From Nelumbo lutea (Eukaryota > Streptophyta > Magnoliopsida > Proteales > Nelumbonaceae), in contig JAKGHH010000008.1 in NCBI GenBank assembly GCA_022828595.1, positions 6,251,728 to 6,315,727 on the forward strand: a stretch of 64,000 nucleotides of DNA, in the 5' to 3' direction. The translations under genes and the position numbers were made by a program. Under the pieces are notes generated by a model. The model saw only the letters and a program-made list of their open reading frames with translations. It did no database searches and was not told where the DNA came from. Shown here piece after piece: positions 23,628-34,289 of this stretch. Positions within the stretch are counted from its first letter, which is position 1, and every line of letters begins with the position of its first letter.

Positions 23628-23810
23628 TTAATTGATTCAAAGGAGTGCTTTTGGTCATTGCTAAGTTCCTTATTGATTTCATAGGAGTGGAGTAGTGTTA
23701 ATCCAACCTTTGAATTTTTTGCTCAAAGTAACTGCTCTTGGGTTCAGTCTCACATTTTCAGCTTGAGATTTTATCAATCAATCTACCACACAATAACCCT
23801 TGACATCAGC

Positions 23811-23918
23811 TTAGGAGTATAAATACAAATATGTAGAATGCAAAACCTTGTATTTTGTATATCTTTATAATTGTACTGTACATATTTGTATTTACACTCT
23901 TTCCAAACTGAGCCTAAT
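23811..23918. mobile_element. short MITE, GGCTCAGTTTGG family
   Basis: TTAGGAGTATAAATACAAATATG faces CATATTTGTATTTACACTC-TTTCCAAACTGAGCCTAA. The right terminus is the reverse complement of the GGCTCAGTTTGG start seen at 29254. The central palindrome gives a hairpin. Confidence 0.5.
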
Positions 23919-24039
23919 AGTGGTACTAGTGCAGATGCAGTCAAGATTGATAATAAGAGATAATCCAAGTTTGGTATTTTAGAATAATTATACAGAAATT
24001 GAAATGGATGATGTCAATAGGATTAAATTTGGGAATTCC

Positions 24040-24245
24040 CATTAGCTCCCCATGGAGCATGCCCCACAGAACATTCGAATGGTATGGGAACATCTCCCAT
24101 ACTTTGGCAAATCATGGAGAAATATTTCTAATGCACACTGAGATGTGCATATTGGGCCCACTCTGTGGAGAGATCTGCACTCTCTATACTTGGGTGGTTA
24201 AAATGGAGAGGTGCATTTGGTGTTCCCAAAACCACACTGAGATGA
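24040..24245. mobile_element. fold-back element (GTTCCCAATGCAC family)
   Basis: GGTATGGGAACATCTCCCAT is followed by GAGAAATATTTCTAATGCACAC-TGAGATGTGCAT and repeated GAGATG / CACACTGAGATG motifs. Imperfect arms, non-coding. Confidence 0.5.
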
Positions 24246-24369
24246 CCATCTTGATGTGCCTCACGAGGTGACCCTTAAAAATCTTTTTTAACTAATTATA
24301 GGACTAAAACATTGTGGAAATGGATGATTGGCAAAGATTAAAAACTTGTAGAGCATGAGGAATACTCTA

Positions 24370-24499
24370 CCGAGTGGTGGCTCGATTGGCATGTGAGATG
24401 AATAGTCCCACCAGAGATGCGGATTCGAATCTTGCTATTACAATCTATGTTAGAAAAGTTAGTGTGGTATTAAATATATATATAAAAAAAAAAAAAAAG
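24370..24499 (+). mobile_element. tRNA-derived SINE
   Basis: A box-like TGGCTCGATTGG at 24378-24389 and B box-like GGATTCGAATCTT at 24421-24433 are 43 bp apart, the spacing of the internal RNA polymerase III promoter of a tRNA. About 50 bp of unrelated body follows and then a 15-base poly-A at 24484-24498. This order is that of a plant SINE. Flanking target duplications were not found by eye. Confidence 0.7.
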
Positions 24500-25866
24500 A
24501 GGGTAAAACACATGGGGAAGAGCAAAGAAAATATGGGAACAAAATGGTCAGAAAAATTCCAAAGGCTTATAATTAGAGAGTAAAAAACATGGGGCCATTG
24601 GCTTAGAACGAAATTTGTGCTTGTGTGGTGAGGACCGAAGACAAGGCACTTAGATTGAGACTCCGGATCTCCTGCCCACATTAATCCAAATATACTATTT
24701 CTGTAAATTAAGAATATCTCTCCTAATATAATATTATATAAGAGGTTGAAATATTCTTCATGTGTGACTGTGATATTACGTGTGTATAGATAAAATATTC
24801 TTCATGTTTTACTGCGATATTACGTGGGTAGAGATGTACTGGGAACTCATTGACTGAGGCGTGTGGTGTAGATGAATTTGTATATGGTAAAGTTGGAGAT
24901 ACATTAGGCGAGGGCGACCTTTTATGTGTTCTCTATTCTATATTTAATGCAATTATGGTAAGCTGTCCGGAAGAGCAACACCTCTACCATTCATTCTCTC
25001 GCTTACCTCATGCAATGCGTCTTCTCCTTTGAATTTGTAATCCATTTTAAGTGCCTACACTATCATACGGTTCCACCTGTATCCCATGTCCCAGACAATT
25101 CTCTTTTTTATTCCTTTATTAATTATTAATTTAATATCAACAGTAACATTACATTCCACAAATTAAACTAATTAAAAAGTAAGCTTAGTTTTTGAAGAGA
25201 TTCCATTTTGACAATCCGGATTTTTAGATGGATGGGTCCTGAATGAAGCATATAATCCGTTAAATTGAATATAACTGATTATACCTAAACTATTGTCTTC
25301 ATCTCTGCATAAGCTTCTGATTATGTCCTTATACAAAACTCTACCTTCACCCTTGCCTTTTGTCTCTTTCATATAATATATACAATGCAATACTTCATTT
25401 TCTCATCAATCCTACGTATTCTGTGTCACCATATAAATGAATTTTATACGTTAATCAGCCCCACTTTGATTAAAATATTAAATATTTATGTGTTTAGGAA
25501 TTCCTTATCCGGGTAGTGAAAATGATATTTGGCATGGTTGATGGCTGATGGCTCCACGCAACTGCAGTCTGCAGTGCAAAGAGAGAGAGAATGTGGACCT
25601 AGACCCTATGTGGGCACAAATTAATAATCCCTGGATGGAGCCATACGGCCCATACCCATCTACTTCTCCTCCGTATCTTTTCTTTTATTTGTTTTTCTCT
25701 TTTTTTATCAGTTTTTCAATCATTTTCTGACCCTTCTCCTAGTTGCACCAATCCATTATTTAATATATATATATATGTTGATATATATTATTGTTATTAT
25801 TATTATTTTTTTGATAGGAAAAAGAAGTGCTATATAAGACCGGGGGGGTAGCATGACTCCAGAAGC
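24500..25866. other. intergenic DNA with short repeats
   Basis: Contains a weaker tRNA-like segment (TTGGCTTAG near 24599 and AGATTGAGACTCC near 24651) and two copies of AAATATTCTTCATGT...GATATTACGTG around 24749 and 24795. AT microsatellites lie near 25764-25810. No gene recognised. Confidence 0.45.
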
Positions 25867-26000
25867 AAGGTTTTTAAAATAGCAGTTTGCTGATCAAATC
25901 AACGATTTTTAGGAAAATAATAGTTTTGGGATAAAATGACTGATCAGTTCTCCATTTTTCCGGTCTGACCATCCGATCTGGTCCGATTTTGAAAACCATG
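25867..26000. mobile_element. GGTTTTTAAAAT inverted-repeat element, copy 2
   Basis: AAGGTTTTTAAAATAGC and GATTTTGAAAACC bound a 134-bp stretch holding TTTTGGGATAAAATGACTGA, CCGGTCTGACCATCCGAT and CTGGTCC, in the same arrangement as the copies at 11575, 31969 and 55247. Confidence 0.6.
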
Positions 26001-26109
26001 CCCGGAAGTCACTCAAACAAATAATATAAATGTCTTTACTCTTTACTCTTTAGGAGGATTACAAACATCAAAGGAAACAAAACTATTAGGAGAAGACATT
26101 GCCTTGTGA

Positions 26110-26720
26110 GCAAGTCAATCCATCACCTGATTCGCCTCTCTAAACACATGCCCGTATGTCACACCACCATCCATCATCTCCTTCATCTGCAAGCATCCCG
26201 AAATGGTGTTCCTAAGATTCCATTAAAGAGAGATCAGCCCTTTGAGACAGCAAATAACACTCTTGGAGTCCCCTTGAATAGTAATTGGCAGGTTGCTGAA
26301 GTTAAGGGCCAGATTATGAACTTCCCATACTGCCCAAGCCTTTGCCTCATTTATAGAAGAAGTGCCCTGCATAAAACTTTTAAAATCCAACACTTTGCCT
26401 AAGTGGTCTCTAGCAATTGCCACCAGAGAACATATACCATCCTCCACACGATAAGCATCAAAATTAATTTTGATTTTATCATATTTTGGAGGGATCCAAT
26501 AAAGCAAAGCAAGAAATGATATTCTAATTTTTTTTGCTATCATTTGGTTTTTCAAAGAGCTCCCAATATTCAGAAAAAAGTTTTACAAACTCTCTCCAAA
26601 ATAGTTTGAGGGGCATCCTCTTTGTTTTCAAACTTTTTTTTTTTTTTGTTTCTGTTCTTCCAAATATGCCAAAAATGGTGTACATTTTTCTTACACAAAA
26701 TTATTCTTTCTTGTAGATTA
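26110..26720 (-). mobile_element. LINE fragment: RNase H-like C-terminus
   Basis: On the minus strand a broken reading frame gives HFWHIWKNRNKKKKKFEN, then a frame shift to ALKNQMIAK, then a 100-residue RNase H-like (RVT_3) segment: WIPPKYDKIKINFDAYRV, IARDHLGKVLDF, NEAKAWAVWEVHNLA and ITIQGDSKSVICCLKG. This is the C-terminal domain that ends ORF2 of many plant L1-type retrotransposons. The first catalytic Asp is retained in NFDA, as is Glu in NEAKAWA and Asp in QGDSKS. Upstream reverse transcriptase is missing. Dead and truncated. Confidence 0.85.
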
Positions 26721-27700
26721 TGGATTGTTTTTGACTTTTCAATGAGTTTTTGCTCAATCGACTAAATTCGTTCTTCGTAGAATTGAATATGTCAATGAAT
26801 CAGATTTATTCAATAGAATCGAACTGAACCGAACCAATCAAATTGATTATACCGGTTCTGGTGTTGTGATTTTGTCCCAACAGGATCAGGACGAGTTCCT
26901 TCCAATGATTCAAACCCGAACCAATTGGACTATTTGGTTTAAAAGTGTAAAATTCATAAATAGTGATAATTTGGGTTAAAGATATTTACTTTATCAACAT
27001 ACATATAAATAATGCACTATTTTATTTTACTGACATTTTTATTAAGGTTATATAGTTAAAAATAAAAATTTCAATTATTAATATCATAGGTAATTGTAAT
27101 TTAGAGATCTCATGTATAATCAGTCTAATTGGGTCAGACCCGGTTGCCCCTATTAATAATTGGAGCAATTCTAGGTCTATCATATGGAATCCGGTTCGAG
27201 ACTGATATATACCCTGTGGTGGACCAGACCCGACTCACTCCACATAAAGGGTAAATAAAAAATGGTCAAAAATACCCCCACAAGATATATTTACCTAAAT
27301 AAATTAAACAAAAAATAATATAAATAAATATATTTATCGAGATAAATATTTCTCATAAAACATCCTAAAAACCAACAAGGCCTTCTTAAAGATTATAAAT
27401 CCAAGTGCCAACCAACAGATTATTACCCATCACCTCTCACTCGCTTGACATTTTCTCTTGTTTTTTTTTTTCTTCTTTGTTCTTGTTGGTCCGGTTGATC
27501 CATCCCGAAACCAAACCCGGATGTCCTGTTCAAGTCAACTATTTAGCCTCTTTGGTTACATGAGCAATGAGCATGAGTGCATGACTCAAGTCATCGTCGA
27601 CGAAAAATTGTATAATTCTTTTTATTTACTTGTTCCATTGATAGGTTCACATCCGTAATTTTGCACCCGCAAAGAGGGTAATTTATTTTAGAATAGAGAA
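26721..27700. other. intergenic DNA upstream of serine acetyltransferase
   Basis: Holds a degenerate low-complexity tract with repeated CGAACCGAACCAATC and GACCCGAACC motifs (about 26810-27240), then AT-rich sequence. Upstream control elements of the acetyltransferase gene must lie in its right-hand part, but I cannot pick a convincing TATA box. Confidence 0.45.
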
Positions 27701-27704
27701 GAGA

Positions 27705-27716
27705 ATGATGATGTAG
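27705..27716 (+). promoter_or_regulatory. minimal uORF (MMM-stop) before SERAT
   Basis: ATGATGATGTAG lies 154 nt before the main ATG and in the same frame. Three consecutive ATGs followed at once by a stop would trap scanning ribosomes if included in the mRNA. Confidence 0.4.
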
Positions 27717-27869
27717 ATTGTGGGCTACGACTGCCTTCGGCCCCAACCTTATAAGTCACCCGGCGACTCTGAGACTTCCAGACCCTTCCCACTCTTTCAG
27801 TTATCCGCTTATTCCTGCTTCCTACCTAATCAATTTAAATTCTGCCGCTGTTACTCGCCGCTGACGAAG
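27717..27869 (+). other. in-frame, ATG-less open extension before SERAT
   Basis: 51 codons upstream of the SERAT ATG contain no stop. The stretch is rich in Ser, Pro, Phe and Cys with few acidic residues, a composition like a transit peptide. It has no ATG, but near-cognate codons exist (GTG 27720, CTG 27861). It may simply be 5' UTR. Confidence 0.3.
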
Positions 27870-28754
27870 ATGCCTTCCGGTGAAATACGCTACCAACCTC
27901 CATCCCCACCCCGCACTTCATCTACGGATTCATGCGAAGACGAAGGATGGGTTTGGGCCCAGATTAAAGCCGAGGCTCGCCGGGACGCCGATGCTGAACC
28001 TGCACTCGCCAGCTATGTCTATTCTACCATCCTCTCTCACTCCTCTCTCGCTCGCTCCATCTCCTTCCACCTCGGCAATAAGCTCTGCTCCTCCACCCTC
28101 CTCTCTACCCTACTCTATGATCTCTTCCTAAGCTTCTTCTCCACCGAACCCTCTCTCCGTTCCGCCACCGTGGCGGATCTCCGTGCCGCCCGAATGCGTG
28201 ACCCGGCCTGTACATCCTTCTCTCACTGCCTCCTGAATTACAAGGGCTTCCTGGCCTGCCAAGCCCAACGCGTCGCTCACAGGCTATGGAACCAATCCCG
28301 TCGCCCGCTGGCCCTCGCCCTCCAGTCCCGTATCGCCGACGTCTTCGCCATAGACATTCACCCGGCTGCCAAGATCGGTAAGGGCGTTCTGTTCGATCAC
28401 GCCACGGGGTTGGTTGTGGGGGAGACGGCTGTGATCGGAAACAACGTTTCGATTCTCCACCACGTGACGCTGGGTGGAACCGGAAAGGAGAGTGGCGACA
28501 GGCATCCGAAGATCGGTGATGGGGTGTTGATCGGGGCGGGGGCGACGATTCTGGGAAACATAAAGATCGGGGAGGGAGCGAAAATCGGAGCGGGATCGCT
28601 GGTTTTGAAGGATGTGCCGCCGAGGACTACCGCAGTGGGGAACCCGGCGAGGCTTGTAGGAGGGAAGGACCAGCCCGCGAAGCACGAAGATATTCCGGGT
28701 GAATCCATGGATCATACGTCGTTCATCTCGGAGTGGTCAGATTATATAATCTGA
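27870..28754 (+). CDS. SERAT1;1: serine O-acetyltransferase, cytosolic SERAT1;1 type
   Basis: Intronless, GC-richer than its surroundings, 294 residues. It transfers acetyl from acetyl-CoA to L-serine, making O-acetylserine for cysteine synthesis, and binds O-acetylserine (thiol)lyase through its C-terminus. N-terminal helical SATase domain about 27-131; left-handed beta-helix of hexapeptide repeats about 165-255 (IGKGV, VIGNNV, LIGAGA, NIKIGEGAKIGAGS). The catalytic residues fit E. coli CysE spacing: Asp162, His177 (DHATG) and His212 (DRHPKI). The tail SFISEWSDYII ends in the Ile that enters the lyase active site. Gly277 and Met280 coincide with positions that govern cysteine feedback in the 294-residue watermelon enzyme, so feedback sensitivity is expected. 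The start at 27870 gives exactly that length; the open frame extends upstream to a GTG but without ATG. Closest to SERAT1;1 (AEARRDADAEPALASYxYSTILSHSSL). Confidence 0.95.
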   Translation: MPSGEIRYQPPSPPRTSSTDSCEDEGWVWAQIKAEARRDADAEPALASYVYSTILSHSSLARSISFHLGNKLCSSTLLSTLLYDLFLSFFSTEPSLRSATVADLRAARMRDPACTSFSHCLLNYKGFLACQAQRVAHRLWNQSRRPLALALQSRIADVFAIDIHPAAKIGKGVLFDHATGLVVGETAVIGNNVSILHHVTLGGTGKESGDRHPKIGDGVLIGAGATILGNIKIGEGAKIGAGSLVLKDVPPRTTAVGNPARLVGGKDQPAKHEDIPGESMDHTSFISEWSDYII

Positions 28755-29253
28755 TTGATTTTGAGGCTATACTTGTTTTCTATTCTATCTTTTGATAACA
28801 ATCTCTGCTTGTCTGGTTTGGCATTGCTGGGTAAGTATCATAAGATCGGTAGTATTGCATAATAATAAGAAAAAGATGGCAATTGGCAATGGCATGCTAC
28901 TGCTAATACTGTTGTGATTTGTGATTGTGAGTCGTAAAGTGGTTCTTGCGTTTGCGTTTTTGGATACTTTCAGCTTAAATCCAAAGTGTTTTCACTTTTT
29001 CACCTTTTTTTCCCGATTCACGGCGTTTCCAAATCCAACGCAGTCGTCCTTCTCCACTTCTGCATTTACGTGGAGCTGTTTTTTTTGGTATCAATGGACA
29101 AAACGGTTTCGGTTTCGAATTTCAAGAATTTGCAAGTTGGGCCGGAGCATTGAAATATTTTACTCACGAGTCACGTGGGTTGGTACTTGATGTTCATCTG
29201 AAATGGTCAATTGGATTAGGTTAGAATTTCTTTTTTTTTTGCGGTATGTTTCC
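28755..29253. other. 3' region of SERAT and intergenic DNA
   Basis: AATAATAAGAAAA at 28860-28873 is a candidate polyadenylation signal. No other feature recognised. Confidence 0.4.
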
Positions 29254-29325
29254 AAGGCTCAGTTTGGAAATTTTGTATGTGTTTGTACTTTTTTACATAT
29301 TTGCACTCTTTAAATGCTGTACTGT
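29254..29325. mobile_element. short MITE, GGCTCAGTTTGG family
   Basis: AAGGCTCAGTTTGGAAA is followed by TTGTATGTGTTTGTAC and ACATATTTGCACTCTTT. It shares terminus and interior with the copies at 22847, 23811 and 57852. Confidence 0.4.
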
Positions 29326-29378
29326 ACGAGGAATAAATCCGAATTCTTTAATTGCGGTTGGACTATAAATCTATGGAT

Positions 29379-29500
29379 GCCACATCTGCGCCCCGCAAAT
29401 GCCCCACATGCACATCTCAGCGTGCATTCGATTGAAATATACTGTAGGGCGTTTGTGGGGTGCAGATACGAATTCAAATCTGCGATACCTACGGGAAAGA
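29379..29500. mobile_element. fold-back element (GTTCCCAATGCAC family), GC-rich copy
   Basis: CACATCTGCGCCCCGCAAATGCCC faces GGGCGTTTGTGGGGTGCAGAT with CACATCTCAGCGTGCATTCG between. A clear hairpin. Confidence 0.5.
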
Positions 29501-31968
29501 CTTATAACCAAACTGGTAGTTTTCATTAGAAATGGCTAACAGACCGCGATTGTTGCGAGGAACACCTCTCGCACGGCCCCTTCTTGCCCATTGCCCCGTG
29601 AGAATAGGAAATCTTTGAATTTTCCCCGTGTTAAGAAAATGATACATACATCATGATGTTTGGAAGTGAGTGTTTTTTGGACCGATTTTTAGAAAAAAAA
29701 AAAAAACGTTTACGCTTGTTAGACCCGTTTTTTATAAAAAAGTACCTATAGTGTTTCTGTCACGTAGACAGTGAGCAACACTAATGCTGTTTGGTAAGGT
29801 GATGAAAATCATCATTTTTCATGTATGCACACGTGTATGTAAGTGCCACATCATTCAACTGTTGGGGGAAACGGTTCACTGATGCAAGAAATGTTAAATT
29901 TGATGTTTCATGTAATGGTTGGGAACTTGGGATGCGATTTACAATGCATGCCATACAAAAATCTTTCCTTAATTTTCTGACAATCATAAAAACATCCTAG
30001 TTTCATTTTAACAAATATCTCATCTGAATTTTTAAGAAACTCAACAAAAACTTTATTTTTATCATTATTCCAGACTGAAAACATTAGATTGATGTACTAT
30101 TTTTTAAATACCCATTCTACCCTTTTGTAAATTATTTTACATATAAAATAATTGAAATAACCCTATTTTAACTCAACAAAAACCTCTTTTAACAATCATT
30201 TCAGTAATTTTACATACAAAATTACTGAAATATGTTTTCAGCTAATAAATTGAATAAATTCATTACTTAGCATATAGAGTCTGTCTTCTGAAAAGAATGT
30301 CATTAGAACTGAAGGAAAATGGCTTGCATTTAAACTGGACTTTTGACGATGACCAATGAACCATTCTCATTTTTATTAATGGGTAAGATAAGATATGATA
30401 TCACATCAACAAATCAAATTAATTTGGGTCTACTTATCATCCATTTGTACCCCTACCCGAATTCATATTTTCATCAATACCCAATCTACATAACTGGATG
30501 CAAAATTTGGTGTGGCCATATCAAGTAAAATCATCTGTTGTGTGCCCATATCAAATTAAATCACCATGGCATGCCTATATCAAATAAAATTGCCCAAATG
30601 TTGTGCGTTCAAAACATATTTGTGTCAAAAGTTATGACATTTTGCATGGAGCCATATCATCATAACGGAAAGAAAAATCAGTGGGCAAAATAGATAGAAA
30701 TTATTAATTTTAAGAATTACCATTTATTATCATAGTTAACAATTATTATACCGTCTTGTATATTGTATGGTAAATTAATCATTCAATTTACGACAAATTT
30801 ATTGGAATTTATGCCAAGAGAGTAAGTTAGAGTGAAGGGTAGAACATAAATATCTTGCCTATTTGTTAGAATTATTACTGTAATACTTTCTAAGAGAAGA
30901 ATTCAGATGCAAATAAATTAACAACATGGTAACACTTTTTCAAGTTAAAGGTTTGTTAGAAAGCACCAAGGCTAAAAATTTTTCTTTTTTCTTTCAATTT
31001 ATGAGTGTCCACTATTGTCACATATTAGTAAATTTCATTTCATGAGCACCTGAGACGATATATTGTTGTTATTGTAATGGTAAGAGTTCATAGCATTTAT
31101 AAAAAGGAAATATTAAAAAAACTATGCTTGGACAACCTTACTTTAATATATATATAAATTTGGGATTTAATGGGACAGGAGAGATGTTACAAACATTGAC
31201 TATTGAGAGAGAAAGAGAGAGAGAGAGAGAAGAATCTTATTAGCAAGAATAATGATGAGATTTATTGGAGAAAATTAAGGCTAGAGAGTTGTTTTTTTTT
31301 TTTTTGATTTTTTATGATTTAATTTAAAAATGACTAACCATATGTGTGAGAAATGAGAAGAAGAGATTCATGTAAAATTTGGATTTCGTCCACACAAAAT
31401 CCATCCTCACAGCCCTTATAGCCTTGAATTGGGAATATCTCCCTTTGAATATATAAAATTCGAATTGTGCATGTGAGTTTGGTGGTAAGAAAACCTTGTA
31501 TATGGTTATACATCAGAATAAGTTACAAAAGCATGCAACAAAACAATTTTTACTTTGATTATACAATTCTTCAGTTTTTTTAAACCAAGTGAAAAGGTTT
31601 AAAATTGTAATTCCTTTTCCCTCTCTTCAATTCTCTCTACAGGGTTTTGGATTTTACTGGTCGGAATATATAAGTAATTTTTCATCAGCTTTGGTGATTT
31701 ATAGTTACTTGACAAGTCATTAATGGAAGCAGAATGTATGCATTTTAAAGATATTTGAAACCTCCCGCAAGAGGGCCAAAGAAATTTCGCTAAGCCATTT
31801 CTAAGATCCAATCAAGCTAATTTTGACAAAGGCAAAGCCCACCTTATATTATAATATATATAGCCACCTGTGCCAAAAAGAAAAAAGAAAAAAACTTTTA
31901 TATTAATGCCAAATTCAAGTGCGTTCAAGAAATTTCCCTTCATCATTGTCAATGATTAATTCAAAACC
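29501..31968. other. AT-rich intergenic DNA
   Basis: No gene recognised. It holds a GA microsatellite (31196-31231), poly-A/T runs and, near 30485-30600, three loose copies of a GCCATATCAAATAAAAT-like phrase. A degenerate member of the fold-back family may lie at 31410-31475. Confidence 0.5.
31196..31231. repeat. (GA)n microsatellite
   Basis: Slightly interrupted GA run of about 14 units. Confidence 0.9.
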
Positions 31969-32245
31969 AAGTTTTTAAAACCCGATTGGACAGGGAACCA
32001 GTTTGGGTCTGGTTCCCGGGTTGAATGATCCGACTGTCTGGTCTGAACGAATAGCTTGTTCTGATAAAAAATAAAAATAAAAATAAAAACAACCTAAAAA
32101 TATGGCCAAAATCATTCCCAGGTCAGTGGTTTATTGACCAAATCATTGGCCAAAAAGCAGTTTTAGGGTTAAAAAAACCGGTCGAATGACCAGTTCTTGA
32201 TTTTCCTACCTGACCGTCTAATCTAGTCCAATTTTGAAAACATTG
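31969..32245. mobile_element. GGTTTTTAAAAC inverted-repeat element, copy 3
   Basis: Starts AAGTTTTTAAAACCCGATTGG and ends CCAATTTTGAAAAC. The interior carries CTGGTTCCCGGGTTGAATGATCC, GGTCAGTGGTTTATTGACCAAATC, TTTTAGGGTTAAAA and CTGACCGTCTAATC, the family vocabulary. Confidence 0.6.
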
Positions 32246-32696
32246 ATTAAAACCATGAAATTTTTGAAACCACTTATAAAGTTGTTTGATAAGACCTAGA
32301 AAATAATTTCACTGCAGAAGCAGATTATCCTTTGAATGGTGATCACCATAAAAATCTTTAATTGTACACTTCAGTCATTGTAATCCCAATTAAGAAAACT
32401 GCACAAAAGAACTATATGTGAAACAGGGAAAACCAGAGAGTAAGAAACAGAGACTAAGCACCACCTTGTTACGCCCACGAAGTCTATATATAGACGGAGG
32501 AGCTTTGGGCTCGAAGGTTCAATAACGATTATGGAGCATTTTAGTCAAATACGGGGATTCTTCTGGAGTCATTTGGGAGTGGGACACTCTGCAAAGTTCT
32601 AGATGTCTTCTCCAACAAACTAAAATTTTCTGGCATTTTCAAGGCTCTATAAATGTCTAGAAGTGTCTAGGGGGGAATTTTAGAGTATTATTCTAA

Positions 32697-32823
32697 GGCT
32701 ATGTTTGGTTTGAGGGAAAAAGTAGGAAAAGAAAGGAAAAGGTAAGAAAATTTATTTAAAGTTTGTAAATATTTTCTCATCTTTTCCTTCCTTTCCCCAT
32801 CTTTTCCTTCAAATCAAACAGTG
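32697..32823. mobile_element. Tourist-like MITE B, copy 1
   Basis: GGCTATGTTTGGTTTGAGGGAAAA faces TTTTCCTTCAAATCAAACAGTG, bounded by TAA at 32694-32696 and 32824-32826. A relative lies at 59486-59594. Confidence 0.7.
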
Positions 32824-32934
32824 TAAAGTATTTTAGTATATGTGGAGTTGGTAAGAATGTTATTGAGTAGGGAAATGTTATTCAAATGTGTGGTAGATAA
32901 GAAAGTGTGTTATTCAATGGTAATGGCCAGGCCA

Positions 32935-33115
32935 GAATAAGGAGGTGATAGCAGCGCCCCACAGCGGGCACCCCACATATACATCTCAGAGTGCATTAGA
33001 AACATCTCTTATCTCTTATATATACTTGTTGTCGAGAGGTGTTCCTAATACACGATTGAGATATGCTGTAAGGTGTTGATGTGAACTCAAATGCATCGCT
33101 TGAGGCGGTTGTGAG
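32935..33115. mobile_element. fold-back element (GTTCCCAATGCAC family)
   Basis: CAGAGTGCATTAGAAACATCTCTTATC faces GTCGAGAGGTGTTCCTAATACACGATTGAG. The outer parts (GCGCCCCACAGCGGGCACC / GCTGTAAGGTGTTGATG) pair weakly. Confidence 0.55.
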
Positions 33116-33324
33116 ACTCTTCCCTCATTTGCACACAAACAAGTAAAACATCAAGAGCCCAAAATACTGTGGAGTCATCCAAGTGTTATATGTAGACTTG
33201 CTTTACCCCTTGTTAACAAATTAAAAGAAAAAGGGAAAAGTTCTGCAGCTTACTGCCCAATTCTGAATTATAGCCCCCCATAGTTTACTATTAGCCCTCC
33301 CTCTATAAACCACATCCTGCTCAT

Positions 33325-33440
33325 ACTTCTATGAAAGCATAAAAGCATTTTTATAAAAGATAAAAGCACTTTTATAAAAATACTTTTATAGAAGTATTTT
33401 TATAAATGTACTTTTATTTCTATAAAAGCACTTTTATAAA
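33325..33440. repeat. palindromic ACTTTTATAAAAGT repeats
   Basis: Repeated AAAAGCACTTTTATAAAAG units, themselves palindromic. The same phrase recurs within the MITE at 36300-36859 (about 36520-36710). Confidence 0.75.
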
Positions 33441-33745
33441 AGTTATGCATTTTCTGCAATTCTTCTGCTATTTTGTGACATTTTCTGAAAGTTTTTAGTA
33501 TTTTCTATATTTTTGCAATTTTCTGGTATTTTCTACATTTTTTTGAAAATTTCTGGTATTTTTCTTCATTTTCTACAAATTTTTTGTGCTCTTTTGCATA
33601 ATTTCTGCATTGTTCTGATGTTTTCATGCATTTCCTACAATTTTCTAGTATTTTTTGCATTTTTATGATTTTTCTGCAAAAGTTCTGTATTTTTCTGAAA
33701 TTTCTATAATTTTTTGGTATTTTTTGCATATTCTGCTATTCTTTG
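33441..33745. repeat. degenerate ATTTTCTGCAATTTTCTGGT minisatellite
   Basis: About 300 bp built from TTTTCT(G/A)(C/A)-type 11-13 bp words. The long minus-strand frame (KIPKNYRNFRK...) is a translation of this repeat, not a gene. Confidence 0.8.
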
Positions 33746-33754
33746 CAATTTTAG

Positions 33755-34185
33755 GTATACAAATTGATCCGACCCGTTTTTCTTACGTGGCAGTCTTAAG
33801 AGAGATGATTCTCTCAATTTTTTTTTCAGATATACGGGTTAACCCAACCTGTTTCTATCACGTGTCAGTCTTAAGAGATGATTTTCTCAAAAGTATTTTT
33901 TTCGAGTATACGAGTCGACCCAGCACGGTTCTTTCACGTGGCATCCTTAAGAGGGATTATTCTCTTAAAAATTGTTATTTTTTGGTATATGGGTTGCCCT
34001 AACCCCACTTCTGCCACATGGCAGTCTTGAGAGATGTTCCTTTTAAAAAAATGTTATTTTCGGGTATATGGGTTGACCCGACCCATTTTCCACATGTGAC
34101 AACATTGAGAGAGAGAGAGAGATAGAGATATGTTTATCTTAAAAATTATTATTTCAGGCATATGGGTCATCCCAACCCATTTTTG
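33755..34185. repeat. 75-bp tandem repeat, about six units
   Basis: Each unit has GGTATA(T/C)GGGTTGACCC, a TTTTTCTTACGTGGCA-like stretch and TCTTAAGAGAGATGATTCTCT. Unit landmarks fall near 33795, 33868, 33943, 34022 and 34101, a period of 73-79 bp. The last unit carries a GA expansion. Confidence 0.85.
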
Positions 34186-34289
34186 TATTTATAGGTGAAG
34201 AAGATAGGTGGATCAGTATGGGTGAGGGTGGTTAAGGGTCTATGTGGATGGGTCAATACGGGTGAGTTAGGATTAGGGTGGGTTATGAC

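Noticed and set aside
28284..28715. long minus-strand frames opposite serine acetyltransferase
   Set aside because: Antisense shadows of the GC-rich coding sequence.
33505..33729. Lys/Asn-rich minus-strand frame
   Set aside because: Pure translation of the ATTTTCTGCA minisatellite.
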